From Pseudomonadota bacterium (GTDB lineage Bacteria; Pseudomonadota; Alphaproteobacteria; Caulobacterales; Caulobacteraceae), in contig JAEWDF010000054.1 in NCBI GenBank assembly GCA_023390245.1, forward strand, positions 1 to 18,609: 18,609 bases of DNA. The letters run 5' to 3'. Shown here piece by piece: positions 6,562 through 14,844 of this stretch. The stretch's first letter is position 1, and every line of letters begins with the position of its first letter. Under the pieces are notes generated by a model, which saw nothing but the letters and a program-made list of their open reading frames with translations, searched no databases and was not told the origin of the DNA. Made by a program: the position numbers and the translations under genes.

Positions 6562-9500
6562 GCGATTGGCTGACCCATTACGAGGAAACCCGCGACCGGC
6601 TGGAAGCCGCCCACGCCTATGACCGCGGCTCCGAGCGCGACGCCTGCGGCGTCGGCCTGGTCTGCTCCATCGACGGGAGCCCGCGCCGCGACGTGGTCGA
6701 ATACGCCATCCGCAGCCTGAAGGCCGTGGCCCACCGCGGCGCGGTCGATCCCGACGGCCTGTCCGGCGACGGCGCCGGCGTGATGGTCGAACTGCCGCAG
6801 GGCTTCTTCGCCGACCAGGTGGCGGCCATCGGCCAGTCCCTGCGTCCCGGCCCGATCTGCGTGGGCCAGATCTTCCTGCCGCGCACTGACCTGGGCGACC
6901 AGGACCGCGCCCGCGCCATCGTCGAGACCGAGGCCCTGCGCGCCGGCTTCTGGATCTACGGCTGGCGCCAGACGCCGATCGACCTCTCGGTCGTCGGGAC
7001 CAAGGCGGGGGCGACCCGGCCCGAGATCGAGCAGATCATGCTGGCGCCGCCGTTGGACGACGCGGGCCAACCGCTGGAGGGCGAGGCGCTGGAGCGGGAG
7101 CTCTACCTGACCCGCCGCCGCATCGAGAAGACGGTCAAGACCGAGAACCTGCAAGGCGTCTACATCTGCACCCTGTCGGCGCGCTCCATCGCCTACAAGG
7201 GCATGGTCCGGGCCGAACTGCTGGGCGACCTCTATCCCGACCTGGAGGACCCGCGCTTCGTCTCGGCCTACGCCGTCTTCCACCAGCGCTATTCGACCAA
7301 CACCTTCCCGGAATGGAAGCTGGCTCAGCCGTTCCGCATGCTGGCCCACAACGGCGAGATCAATACGCTGAAGGGCAATCTCAACTGGATGAGGTCGCAC
7401 GAGATCCGCATGGCCGCCCAGGCCTTCGGCGACCGCGACCGCGAGGTGAAGCCGGTGGTCCAGCCGGGCGGGTCGGACTCGGCCGCGCTGGACAATGTCT
7501 TCGAGGTGCTGGTGCGCGCCGGGCGTCCCGCGCCGATGGCCAAGGCCCTGCTGATCCCGGAGGCCTGGTCCAGGGACGGCGGGGTGATGCCCCCGGCGCA
7601 TCGCGCCTTCTACGCCTATTGCAACGCAGTGATGGAGCCGTGGGACGGCCCGGCCGCCATCTGCGCCGTGGACGGCCGCTGGGTCGTGGCGGGCAAGGAC
7701 AGGAACGGCCTGCGCCCCTTGCGCGCGGTCGAGACCGTCGACGGCCTCCTGATGGCGGGTTCCGAGGCCGGGCTGGTGCCGATCCCCGAAAGCCGGGTGA
7801 AGCGCCGTCTGCACATCGGGCCCGGCAAGCTGATCGCCGTCGATCTGAAGCACGGCCGCGTCTATGACGAGCACGAGGCCATCGACGCCCTGGCCGCCGC
7901 CCATCCCTATGAGGCGTGGCTGGACAACATGGTCGACCTGGAGCCGATCATCGGCCCCGGCCCGGAACCGCGCTCGGGCCAGGGCGAACTGTTGACGCGC
8001 CGCCAGATCGCCGCCGGCTTCAGCCGCGAGGATTTGGACCTGACGCTGGATCCGCTGATCCGGGACGGCAAGGAAGCGGTCGGCTCCATGGGCGACGACG
8101 CCCCGCCGGCGGTGCTGTCGGCCCTGCCCCGGCCGCTGTCGCACTACTTCCGCCAGAACTTCAGCCAGGTGACCAATCCACCCATCGACCCCCTGCGCGA
8201 GGCGGGGGCGATGAGCCTGAAGACCCGGTTCAAGAACCTGGGCAACATCCTGGCCGAGGAAGAGGCCCAGACCAACGTCTTCGTACTGGACAGCCCGGTG
8301 CTGACCAACGGCATGTACGAGCGGATGCTGGAGACCGTCGGCGCCGGCGGCGTGGCCGTCATCGACTGCACCTACGACCTCCCCGCCGACGAGGCGCGTC
8401 CCGGCGCCGGCCTGCGCGCCGCCCTGGACCGCGTCATGGACGAGGCCGAGGCCGCCGCCCGCGACGGCGCGGCCCTGATTGTCCTGACCGACCAGCACGG
8501 CTCGGCCGACCGGCTGGCCACGCCGATGATCCTGGCGACTGCGGGCGTGCACGGCCGGTTGAGCCGGGCGGGTCTGCGCTCCTACTGCTCCATCGTGGTC
8601 CGCACGGCCGAGACGCTGGACCCGCACGGCTTCGCGGTCCTGGTCGGGGTCGGGGCCACCACCGTCAACGCCTGGCTGGCCCAGGACCTGTTCCAGGAAC
8701 GCCTGGACCGGGGCCTGTATCCCGGTCTGACGCTGCGCGACGCCTGCCTGCATTACAAGAAGGGGATCGAGGCCGGCCTGCTGAAGACCCTGGCGAGGAA
8801 GGGCATCAGCGTCATCTCCGCGTATCGCGGCGGCTGCGAGTTCGAGGTGCTGGGCCTGTCGCGCGCCCTGACGGCCGAGTTCTTCCCCGGCGCCCCGTCG
8901 CGCATCTCCGGCATCGGCCTGGCCGGGCTGGAGCAGGCGGCGCTGAAGCGGCACCGCCTGGCCTGGGGCGAGGCCCAGCCAGTCCCCTCCATGGGCGGCT
9001 TCTTCAAGATCCGCTCGGGCGGCGAGGCCCATGCCCACGAGGCCCGGACCATCCACCTGCTGCAGGACGCCTGCAATCGCGGCGACTACCGCCGCTTCAA
9101 GCAGTATTCCGAGGTGGTGCGGAACCAGCCGGACCTCAGCCTGCGCGACCTGCTCGATTTCCGCGCCGACGTGACGCCGGCGCCGCTGGACCAGGTGGAG
9201 AGCATCTCCGACATCCGCCGGCGTTTCCTGACCCAGGCCATGTCGCTGGGGGCCCTGAGTCCCGAGGCGCACGAGACGCTGAACATCGCCATGAACCGCA
9301 TCGGCGCCCGCTCAGTGTCCGGCGAGGGCGGCGAGGACCCGGAACGCTACATCCCGCGCCCCAACGGCGACGACGCCAACTCGGCGGTCAAGCAGGTGGC
9401 GTCCGGCCGCTTCGGCGTCACGGCCGAATATCTGAACCAGTGCCGCGAGATCGAGATCAAGGTGGCCCAGGGCGCCAAGCCCGGCGAGGGCGGCCAGCTG

Positions 9501-11075
9501 CCCGGCTTCAAGGTCACCGAATTCATCGGCCGGATGCGCCATGCGGTGCCGGGCACGACCCTGATCAGCCCGCCGCCGCACCACGACATCTATTCGATCG
9601 AGGACCTGGCCCAGCTGATCTATGACCTGAAGGCGATCAACCCCGACGCCCGGGTCACGGTGAAGCTGGTCTCCGCCTCCGGCATCGGGGCCATCGCCTC
9701 CGGGGTCGCCAAGGCCAAGGCCGACGCCATCCTGGTGGCCGGCCACAACGGCGGCACCGGCGCCTCGCCCCAAACCTCGATCAAGCACGCGGGCCTGCCG
9801 TGGGAGATCGGCCTGGCCGAGGCCCACCAGGTGCTGACGCTGAACAACCTGCGCGACTCCGTCGTGCTGAGGACCGACGGCGGCCTGCGCACCGGCCGCG
9901 ACGTGGTGATCGCCGCCATGCTGGGCGCCGAGGAGTTCGGCGTCGGCACCACGGCCCTGATCGCCATGGGCTGCCTGATGGTGCGTCAGTGCCATTCCAA
10001 CACCTGCCCGGTCGGCGTCTGTTCGCAAGACGAACGGTTGCGCGAGAAGTTCAGCGGCAGCGCCGACAAGGTGGTCAACCTGGTCACCTTCATCGCCGAG
10101 GAGACGCGCGAAATCCTGGCCTCGATCGGCGCCCGAACGTTGGACGAGGTGATCGGCCGCACCGACCTGCTGCGTCAGGTGCGGCGCGGCGGCGCGCACC
10201 TGGACGACCTAGACCTGAACCCGCTGCTGGCGCAGGTCGACCAGGGCGCGGCCGGCAAGTGGGCCGACAAGACCGCGAGAAAGCCCATCGAGGACAGCCT
10301 GGACGCCCGCGTGCTGAAGGACGCCGTGCGCTTCCTGGATCGCGGCCAGACGCTGGAGCTGTCCTATCCGCTGAACAACACCCAGCGGACGGTCGGCGCC
10401 GCCGTCTCCTCGGCCATCGTGCGCCGGTTCGGCGCCCAGGGGCCGACGGGCCGGCTGCGGCTGAGGCTGGAAGGCATCGCCGGCCAGAGCTTCGGCGCCT
10501 TCGCCGCCAAGGGACTGGAGCTGCACCTGACGGGCGAGGCCAACGACTATGTCGGCAAGGGCCTGTCGGGCGCCGAGATCTCGGTGCGGACGCCCGAATG
10601 GCGCGAGAACCAGCTGATCTGCGGCAACACCACCCTGTATGGCGCGACCTCCGGCCGGCTGTTCGTCGCCGGCATGGCGGGCGAGCGGTTCGCGGTGCGC
10701 AACTCCGGCGCCGAGGCCGTGGTCGAGGGCCTGGGCGCCCACGGCTGCGAATACATGACCGGCGGCCGCGTGGTCGTGCTGGGTCCCGTGGGCTGGAACC
10801 TGGCGGCGGGCATGAGCGGCGGCGAACTGTTCGTCTGGGACCCGGACGGCTCGGCCGCCAAGGCGCTGAACGGCGACCTGGCCGGCTGCGCCGAGATGGA
10901 TGCGGAGGCCGGCGGGCGGCTGCGGGCCCTGGTCGAGGCGCACCACGCCGCCACGGCCTCGCCGCTGGCGCGCCGGCTGCTGGCCGACTGGACCGCGACC
11001 CTGGCCCAGTTCGCGCGCATCCTGCCGCTGACGGAGATCGCCGCGCGGCCAGAACGACTCAGAACATCCGCCTGA
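6558..11075 (+). CDS. gltB: Glutamate synthase (NADPH) large subunit
   Basis: The alpha subunit converts glutamine and 2-oxoglutarate to two glutamates, completing ammonium assimilation with glutamine synthetase. At 1505 residues it is full length. The start is set by the ATGA overlap with gltD and a strong GAGGAGG seven bases upstream. The class II amidotransferase domain begins ERDACGVGLVCSID; Cys30 should become the N-terminal nucleophile after removal of a 29-residue propeptide. Further on are HNGEINTLKGNLNW and GGSDSAALDNVFE. The FMN/2-oxoglutarate domain includes GEGGEDPERY, KPGEGGQLPG and GHNGGTGASP, and the 3Fe-4S cluster is at Cys1139, Cys1145 and Cys1150 (CLMVRQCHSNTC). The C-terminal beta-helix domain has GFGAFAAKG-like glycine repeats around 10490-10830. 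The ammonium channel gene follows after 25 bases. Confidence 0.97.
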   Translation: MSDWLTHYEETRDRLEAAHAYDRGSERDACGVGLVCSIDGSPRRDVVEYAIRSLKAVAHRGAVDPDGLSGDGAGVMVELPQGFFADQVAAIGQSLRPGPICVGQIFLPRTDLGDQDRARAIVETEALRAGFWIYGWRQTPIDLSVVGTKAGATRPEIEQIMLAPPLDDAGQPLEGEALERELYLTRRRIEKTVKTENLQGVYICTLSARSIAYKGMVRAELLGDLYPDLEDPRFVSAYAVFHQRYSTNTFPEWKLAQPFRMLAHNGEINTLKGNLNWMRSHEIRMAAQAFGDRDREVKPVVQPGGSDSAALDNVFEVLVRAGRPAPMAKALLIPEAWSRDGGVMPPAHRAFYAYCNAVMEPWDGPAAICAVDGRWVVAGKDRNGLRPLRAVETVDGLLMAGSEAGLVPIPESRVKRRLHIGPGKLIAVDLKHGRVYDEHEAIDALAAAHPYEAWLDNMVDLEPIIGPGPEPRSGQGELLTRRQIAAGFSREDLDLTLDPLIRDGKEAVGSMGDDAPPAVLSALPRPLSHYFRQNFSQVTNPPIDPLREAGAMSLKTRFKNLGNILAEEEAQTNVFVLDSPVLTNGMYERMLETVGAGGVAVIDCTYDLPADEARPGAGLRAALDRVMDEAEAAARDGAALIVLTDQHGSADRLATPMILATAGVHGRLSRAGLRSYCSIVVRTAETLDPHGFAVLVGVGATTVNAWLAQDLFQERLDRGLYPGLTLRDACLHYKKGIEAGLLKTLARKGISVISAYRGGCEFEVLGLSRALTAEFFPGAPSRISGIGLAGLEQAALKRHRLAWGEAQPVPSMGGFFKIRSGGEAHAHEARTIHLLQDACNRGDYRRFKQYSEVVRNQPDLSLRDLLDFRADVTPAPLDQVESISDIRRRFLTQAMSLGALSPEAHETLNIAMNRIGARSVSGEGGEDPERYIPRPNGDDANSAVKQVASGRFGVTAEYLNQCREIEIKVAQGAKPGEGGQLPGFKVTEFIGRMRHAVPGTTLISPPPHHDIYSIEDLAQLIYDLKAINPDARVTVKLVSASGIGAIASGVAKAKADAILVAGHNGGTGASPQTSIKHAGLPWEIGLAEAHQVLTLNNLRDSVVLRTDGGLRTGRDVVIAAMLGAEEFGVGTTALIAMGCLMVRQCHSNTCPVGVCSQDERLREKFSGSADKVVNLVTFIAEETREILASIGARTLDEVIGRTDLLRQVRRGGAHLDDLDLNPLLAQVDQGAAGKWADKTARKPIEDSLDARVLKDAVRFLDRGQTLELSYPLNNTQRTVGAAVSSAIVRRFGAQGPTGRLRLRLEGIAGQSFGAFAAKGLELHLTGEANDYVGKGLSGAEISVRTPEWRENQLICGNTTLYGATSGRLFVAGMAGERFAVRNSGAEAVVEGLGAHGCEYMTGGRVVVLGPVGWNLAAGMSGGELFVWDPDGSAAKALNGDLAGCAEMDAEAGGRLRALVEAHHAATASPLARRLLADWTATLAQFARILPLTEIAARPERLRTSA

Positions 11076-11100
11076 CGCCCTCCCGCCAAGGTCCACGCCC

Positions 11101-12414
11101 ATGATGCGACACGCCGTCCTCGCCGCCCTCGTCGCCGCGGGGGCGGCGTCCCTCGCCTTCCCGGCCATGGCGCAGGACGGCCTTCTGGCGCACCAGGCGC
11201 CGCTGGACATCGACCCGGCCGCGACGGCCTGGGTCCTGACCTCCACCGCCCTGGTGCTGATGATGACCCTGCCGGGCCTGGCGCTGTTCTACGGCGGCAT
11301 GGTGCGCAAGAAGAACATCATCAGCGTCGTCGCCCAATCGACGGCCGCCTTCGGCGTCGTGACGGTGCTGTGGTTCATCGCCGGCTACAGCCTGGCGTTC
11401 GGCCAGGGGCCGGCGGCGGCGAACGGCCTGATCGGCGGATTGCAGGCGGCCTTCCTGAACGGGGTGACGGCCCGGACGGCGCACGGCCTGCTGCCCCATC
11501 TTCCCGAGTTGTTGTTCGTCAGCTTCCAGCTGACCTTCGCCATCATCACGCCGGCCCTGATCGCCGGCGCCTTCGCCGAACGGATGAAGTTCTCGGCCAG
11601 CGTGCTGTTCTTCGCCCTGTGGCACCTGATCGTCTATGCGCCGATCTGCCACCAGGTGTGGGGCGGCGGCTGGCTCGGCGGCCTGGGCGTGCTGGATTTC
11701 GCGGGCGGAGCCGTGGTCCATGTCAACGCAGGCGTGGCGGGCCTGGTCTGCGCGATGGTGCTGGGGCCGCGCCATGGGTTCGGACGGGACAACATGGCGC
11801 CGGCCAACCTGGCCTACAGCGCCATCGGCACGGGATTGCTGCTGGTCGGCTGGCTGGGCTTCAACGCCGGCTCGGCCGGCGCGGCCGACGCGTTGGCGGC
11901 GACCGCCGCCTTCAACACCATACTGGCGGCCGGCAGCGCGGCGGTGGGCTGGATGTCGGTCGAATGGATCGAGCGGCGTCGCGCCACCCTGCTGGGCCTG
12001 CTCTCCGGGATCGTGGGCGGCCTGGTCGCCATCACGCCCGCCGCCGGCTTCGTCGATCCGAAGGGCGCCTTCGCGATCGGCCTGATCGCCGGCCCGGCCT
12101 GCTACGCCGGCGCGGTCTGGCTGAAGCACGCCCTGAAGTACGACGACAGCCTGGACGCCTTCGGCGTGCATGGCGTCGGCGGCATCGTCGGAGCCCTGTT
12201 GACCGGCCTGTTCGCCACGACCGGCGTCAACGCCCTGGCAGAGGGCGCCGCGGTGTGGAAGCAGGCCCTCGGCCTGCTGGGCGCCATGGCGTGGAGCGCG
12301 GCCGGCACCTTCCTGGTCCTGATGATCTGCCGCTTCACCACCGGCCTGCGCGTCTCGAAGGAGCAGGAGATCGAGGGCCTGGACTACACCCAGCACGGCG
12401 AGACCCTGCACTGA
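11101..12414 (+). CDS. amtB: Ammonium channel/transporter AmtB
   Basis: A 437-residue Amt/MEP/Rh family channel of the inner membrane that conducts ammonium into the cell. Residues 1-24 look like a cleavable signal peptide ending AMAQ. Then come GLALFYGGMVRKKN, FQLTFAIITPALIAGAFAERMKF, HQVWGGGWL and LDFAGGAVVHVNAG. The pore twin histidines are His207 and His357 (FGVHGVGG), and the NAGSAG segment is at the position of the recruitment-site serine. The cytoplasmic tail EGLDYTQHGE is the conserved part that normally meets the PII protein GlnK, although no glnK is adjacent. AAGG nine bases upstream supports the ATG at 11101; ATG 11104 is also possible. Spacing and direction suggest cotranscription with gltDB. 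The stop codon is four bases from the convergent folP stop. Confidence 0.95.
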   Translation: MMRHAVLAALVAAGAASLAFPAMAQDGLLAHQAPLDIDPAATAWVLTSTALVLMMTLPGLALFYGGMVRKKNIISVVAQSTAAFGVVTVLWFIAGYSLAFGQGPAAANGLIGGLQAAFLNGVTARTAHGLLPHLPELLFVSFQLTFAIITPALIAGAFAERMKFSASVLFFALWHLIVYAPICHQVWGGGWLGGLGVLDFAGGAVVHVNAGVAGLVCAMVLGPRHGFGRDNMAPANLAYSAIGTGLLLVGWLGFNAGSAGAADALAATAAFNTILAAGSAAVGWMSVEWIERRRATLLGLLSGIVGGLVAITPAAGFVDPKGAFAIGLIAGPACYAGAVWLKHALKYDDSLDAFGVHGVGGIVGALLTGLFATTGVNALAEGAAVWKQALGLLGAMAWSAAGTFLVLMICRFTTGLRVSKEQEIEGLDYTQHGETLH

Positions 12415-12418
12415 GGCC

Positions 12419-13234
12419 TCAGCCGGCGCCCTCGACGGCCGCCTGCATCTTCAGCGCCTGGACGGTCTGGCGGACGTCATGGACGCGCACCATGCGCGCG
12501 CCGCGCCGCGCCGCCGCCAGCGCCAGGGCGATGGAGCCGCCCAGCCGGTCGCCCGCATCGGCCGCCGTCGGGTCTACGGCCTGGATGGTCCGCTTGCGGC
12601 TGGCGGCGTAGAGCACCGGGAAGCCCAGCTCGGTCAGCGCGTCCAGCCGCGCCGTCAGCGCCATGTTGTGCGCCAGGGTCTTGCCGAAGCCGATGCCGGG
12701 ATCGAGCCAGATCCTGTCGCGCGCCACGCCCGCCGCCATGGCCGCCTCGGCCCGCGCCGCCAGATGGTCGCGCACCTCCGCCACCACGTCGTCGTAGCGC
12801 GGGTCGTCCTGCATGGTGCGCGGCTCGCCCTTCATGTGCATCAGCACCACCTCGCAGCCCAGCCCGGCGGCGACGGCCAGGCTGTCCGGCGCATGCCCCA
12901 GGGCGGTCACGTCGTTCCACATCGTCGCCCCGGCCGCGACGGCCGCGCGCGCCACGGCGGGCTTCATGGTGTCGATGCTGATCGCCCCGGACCAACGCGC
13001 GCGCAGCCCTTCGATGACGGGAACGACCCGGTCGATCTCCTCCGCCGTTTGGACAGGGGCTGCGCCCGGCCGGGTGCTCTCGCCGCCGATGTCCAGCATG
13101 TCCGCCCCCTCCTCGACCAGCTTCAGCGCATGCTCCAGCGCGGCCTGGGTCGAGATCCAGCGCCCGCCGTCGGAGAAGCTGTCGGGGGTGACGTTGACGA
13201 TGCCCATGACCCGGGGCGGGGACGACGGCGTCAT
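12419..13234 (-). CDS. folP: Dihydropteroate synthase
   Basis: FolP joins 4-aminobenzoate to dihydropterin pyrophosphate in folate synthesis and is the sulfonamide target. The 271-residue TIM-barrel protein shows GIVNVTPDSFSDGG (residues 11-24), DIGGESTRPG (48-57), SIDTMKP, MWNDVTAL, VLMHMKGEP, DPGIGFGK and the closing RVHDV. The frame is open for another 99 bases upstream, but the ATG at 13234 has GGAGG four bases before it and the protein begins just ahead of the first conserved strand, so this start is chosen. The gene ends four bases from the amtB stop, convergent with it. In E. coli folP directly follows ftsH; here ftsH lies about 3 kb upstream on the same strand with four genes between. 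Confidence 0.96.
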   Translation of the reverse strand: MTPSSPPRVMGIVNVTPDSFSDGGRWISTQAALEHALKLVEEGADMLDIGGESTRPGAAPVQTAEEIDRVVPVIEGLRARWSGAISIDTMKPAVARAAVAAGATMWNDVTALGHAPDSLAVAAGLGCEVVLMHMKGEPRTMQDDPRYDDVVAEVRDHLAARAEAAMAAGVARDRIWLDPGIGFGKTLAHNMALTARLDALTELGFPVLYAASRKRTIQAVDPTAADAGDRLGGSIALALAAARRGARMVRVHDVRQTVQALKMQAAVEGAG

Positions 13235-13238
13235 GCGG

Positions 13239-13243
13239 CCTCC
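13239..13243 (-). promoter_or_regulatory. folP: folP ribosome binding site
   Basis: GGAGG on the minus strand, four bases before the ATG at 13234. It decides against the longer in-frame start at 13333, whose extra 33 residues are low-complexity and not part of the dihydropteroate synthase fold. Confidence 0.65.
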
Positions 13244-13291
13244 AGCGCGGCCGGTTTGACTTTCGCGGGGCCGCGCTGCACCGTCTAGCCG

Positions 13292-13360
13292 ATGATCGCC
13301 CATTCCGTCAGCCAGGCTCGACGCCTTTCCCACGCGGGACGCCTCGTCGCAGGCGACTGA
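13292..13360 (+). other. Possible 22-codon leader ORF before the rnk-like gene
   Basis: ATG at 13292 opens a 22-residue frame, MIAHSVSQARRLSHAGRLVA then GD, ending with TGA at 13358-13360. The next base, 13361, is the first base of a perfect 10-bp hairpin. The position suggests a leader peptide, but there is no clear Shine-Dalgarno and a short ORF can occur by chance. TTGACT at 13256-13261 could be a -35, yet no -10 at a normal distance is convincing. The rest of this divergent folP/rnk gap (13235-13431) shows no other gene. Confidence 0.2.
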
Positions 13361-13395
13361 CCCGGAACGGCGCGCCTGCCCGGCTCCGTTCCGGG
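13361..13395 (+). repeat. Perfect 10-bp inverted repeat upstream of the rnk-like gene
   Basis: CCCGGAACGG (13361-13370) and CCGTTCCGGG (13386-13395) are perfect reverse complements separated by 15 bases. In the + strand transcript they form a stable hairpin ending 36 bases before the rnk-like ATG. No U-run follows, so it is not a canonical terminator. GGGACGCC overlaps or follows the right arm (13393-13400) and also occurs at 13336-13343. It may be a protein-binding dyad or an mRNA structure. Confidence 0.5.
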
Positions 13396-13431
13396 ACGCC
13401 CGATTCCGTCACGCCTCCAGGATTAAAGATC

Positions 13432-13836
13432 ATGACCGCCCCTTCCCCCAAGCGCGTGCGCGCGCGCACCGACCTCGTCCTCACCGCCGCCGACCACGAC
13501 GCCCTGTCGCGGCTGGTCGGCGACCTGCCCGGCGAAGGCGTCGCCGGCCTGCTGCAGCAGGAGCTGGACCGCGCCGTCATCCAGGAGCCGGGCGCCGGCC
13601 GCCCCGCGCGGGTCGGCCTGGGCCACTGGATCGAATATCGCGACGACCGCTCCGACCGCGTGCGGCGGGTCCAGGTCGTGGCCCCGCGCGAGGCCGACAT
13701 CGACCAGGGCCGCATCTCGGTGCTGTCCTACGTCGGCGCCGGCCTGGTCGGGCTGGCGGAAGGGCAGTCGATCGACTGGCAGTCGCCCGGCGGCGATCCG
13801 CTGCGGCTCACCGTCGTCCGCATCGAGCCGCGCTAA
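13432..13836 (+). CDS. Rnk-like nucleoside diphosphate kinase regulator / GreA-GreB C-terminal domain protein
   Basis: A 134-residue protein, the size of E. coli Rnk (136). A short N-terminal helical part (LTAADHDALSRLV, then LLQQELDRA, about residues 16-45) is followed by the GreA/GreB C-terminal FKBP-like domain from about residue 60 (VGLGHWIEYRD, VQVVAPREADIDQGRISVLS, GAGLVGLAEGQSIDWQSP). The long coiled coil with acidic tip that lets GreA/GreB stimulate transcript cleavage is absent, so it resembles Rnk, which binds RNA polymerase and may compete with other secondary-channel factors. AGGA nine bases before the ATG supports the start. The gene is alone on the + strand; its TAA overlaps the TAG of the convergent regulator by four bases. 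Family is well supported, cellular role only by analogy. Confidence 0.85.
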   Translation: MTAPSPKRVRARTDLVLTAADHDALSRLVGDLPGEGVAGLLQQELDRAVIQEPGAGRPARVGLGHWIEYRDDRSDRVRRVQVVAPREADIDQGRISVLSYVGAGLVGLAEGQSIDWQSPGGDPLRLTVVRIEPR

Positions 13837-14138
13837 CCGCCCTTTCGCCCGATCAGGCCGCCGAGCGCCTCCAGATAGGCGGCGAAGGCGCGGCGGCCCT
13901 CGGGCGTGATGGCGATCCGGGTCAGCGGCTTGTTGTTCACGAAGCTCTTGGAGATGGCGACATAGCCCGCCTCCTCCAGCTTCTTCAGGTGGACGGACAG
14001 ATTGCCCTGGGTCGCCTCCAGCACCGTCTTCAGCTCGGTGAAGTCCGCCGCCTCGGCGTCGGCCAGATAGACCATGATCCCCAGCCGCAGGCGGCCGTGG
14101 ATGACCTCGTCGATCTTGCCGAGATCGCTCAGGCTCAT
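13833..14138 (-). CDS. Small winged-helix transcriptional regulator
   Basis: A 101-residue single-domain winged-helix protein of the ArsR/MarR-like type (HTH_34-like). It begins with DEVIHGRLRLGIMVYL, a helix common at the start of this family. DFTELKTVLEATQGNLSVHLKKLEEAGYV (about 32-60) is the helix-turn-helix, and SKSFVNNKPLTRIAITPEG the wing. No cysteine or histidine metal site and no ligand domain is visible. It starts three bases after the stop of the membrane protein gene, so translation is almost surely coupled. Such regulator and membrane-protein pairs are often autoregulated; the palindrome at 16096-16107 ahead of the first gene of the unit is a natural candidate target. Family is clear; target and signal are unknown. 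Confidence 0.82.
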   Translation of the reverse strand: MSLSDLGKIDEVIHGRLRLGIMVYLADAEAADFTELKTVLEATQGNLSVHLKKLEEAGYVAISKSFVNNKPLTRIAITPEGRRAFAAYLEALGGLIGRKGG

Positions 14139-14141
14139 GGG

Positions 14142-14783
14142 TCAGTCGGCCGCCGTCCGGGCGCGCAGGGCGGCGCGGGTCATGATCCATCCCGGACCGG
14201 CGAACAGCAGGAACAGGGCGGCGGTGCAGACATAGAGATAGATCACCGAATGGCGCACCAGCAGGCCCAGCGCCACGGCCGTCAGCCAGCCGCCCAGGGA
14301 CGCCGCCAGCATCCAGCCCTTCCTCTTCAGGTTCCACGCCACGAACCAGGCGGCGGACTGAAGGGCGAAGATCATGGACGGATAATAGAGCCAGATGGCG
14401 AAGTCCTCGTCCCGCCGCGCGCCGAAACCGAAGACGATGACGATCGCCAGATTGGCCATGCCCGCGCCGCTGAAGGCCGCGTTCAGCGTACGGGTCACGA
14501 TGGGGCCCGCCCCGCTCTTGCGATCCTCGCGGACGGCCCACATCAGCACGATGAAGAAGGCGACCGAGACGGCGATCACGAAAGCCAGGTTGGCCAGGTC
14601 GGGCCAGCGGATCAGGCCCCACACCTGGCCGATGTGGAACAGGCACTGGAGCCCGTAGAGCAGACCGCCGGCCAGATAGGCCACGCCCAGCGTCAGGGTC
14701 GCCCTGCCGCTGTTCCCGCCCTGGACGATGGAGCGCAGGAAGGCCAGGTCGGCCTCGGGAGTGGTGCGGGACTTGTCGGGCAT
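14142..14783 (-). CDS. Six-helix membrane protein of unknown function
   Basis: A 213-residue integral membrane protein I do not recognise beyond its architecture. The cytoplasmic-looking start MPDKSRTTPEADLAFLRSIV is followed by about six hydrophobic segments: LTLGVAYLAGGLLYGLQCLF, LAFVIAVSVAFFIVLMW, AGMANLAIVIVFGFGA, YYPSMIFALQSAAWFV, LAASLGGWLTAVALGLLV and IYLYVCTAALFLLFAGPGWI. A basic tail, TRAALRARTAAD, ends it. The start at 14783 is preferred to the longer frame because AGGA lies eight bases before it. It lies 61 bases after the acyltransferase gene and three bases before the winged-helix gene, so it may be what that regulator senses through or controls. The function cannot be assigned from sequence. 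Confidence 0.8.
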   Translation of the reverse strand: MPDKSRTTPEADLAFLRSIVQGGNSGRATLTLGVAYLAGGLLYGLQCLFHIGQVWGLIRWPDLANLAFVIAVSVAFFIVLMWAVREDRKSGAGPIVTRTLNAAFSGAGMANLAIVIVFGFGARRDEDFAIWLYYPSMIFALQSAAWFVAWNLKRKGWMLAASLGGWLTAVALGLLVRHSVIYLYVCTAALFLLFAGPGWIMTRAALRARTAAD

Positions 14784-14798
14784 CGCGTGATTCCTGTG

Positions 14799-14833
14799 CG
14801 GCCGGCGCCTCCATCGGATGGACGCGCCGGCCG
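14799..14833 (-). repeat. Strong intercistronic hairpin between acyltransferase and membrane protein genes
   Basis: The arms CGGCCGGCGC (14799-14808) and GCGCCGGCCG (14824-14833) pair perfectly, and after one mismatch (14809 with 14823) TCCATC and GATGGA (14810-14815, 14817-14822) continue the symmetry. As RNA it would be a very stable stem just upstream of the membrane protein gene's ribosome binding site (14792-14795). No U-run follows, so it is more likely a processing, stability or partial-termination element than a simple terminator. Confidence 0.5.
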
Positions 14834-14844
14834 GCGTTGGCAAG

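Noticed and set aside
6525..9272. A 915-codon open frame on the - strand opposite gltD/gltB
   Set aside because: It has no recognisable motif and the translation mirrors gltB codon bias; GltB is complete and unambiguous on the other strand.
13235..13333. Longer folP start at 13333
   Set aside because: The extra residues are not part of the fold, and GGAGG at 13239-13243 points to 13234.
13432..13836. Calling the rnk-like gene a transcript cleavage factor GreA or GreB
   Set aside because: The protein is too short and lacks the long N-terminal coiled coil with acidic tip.
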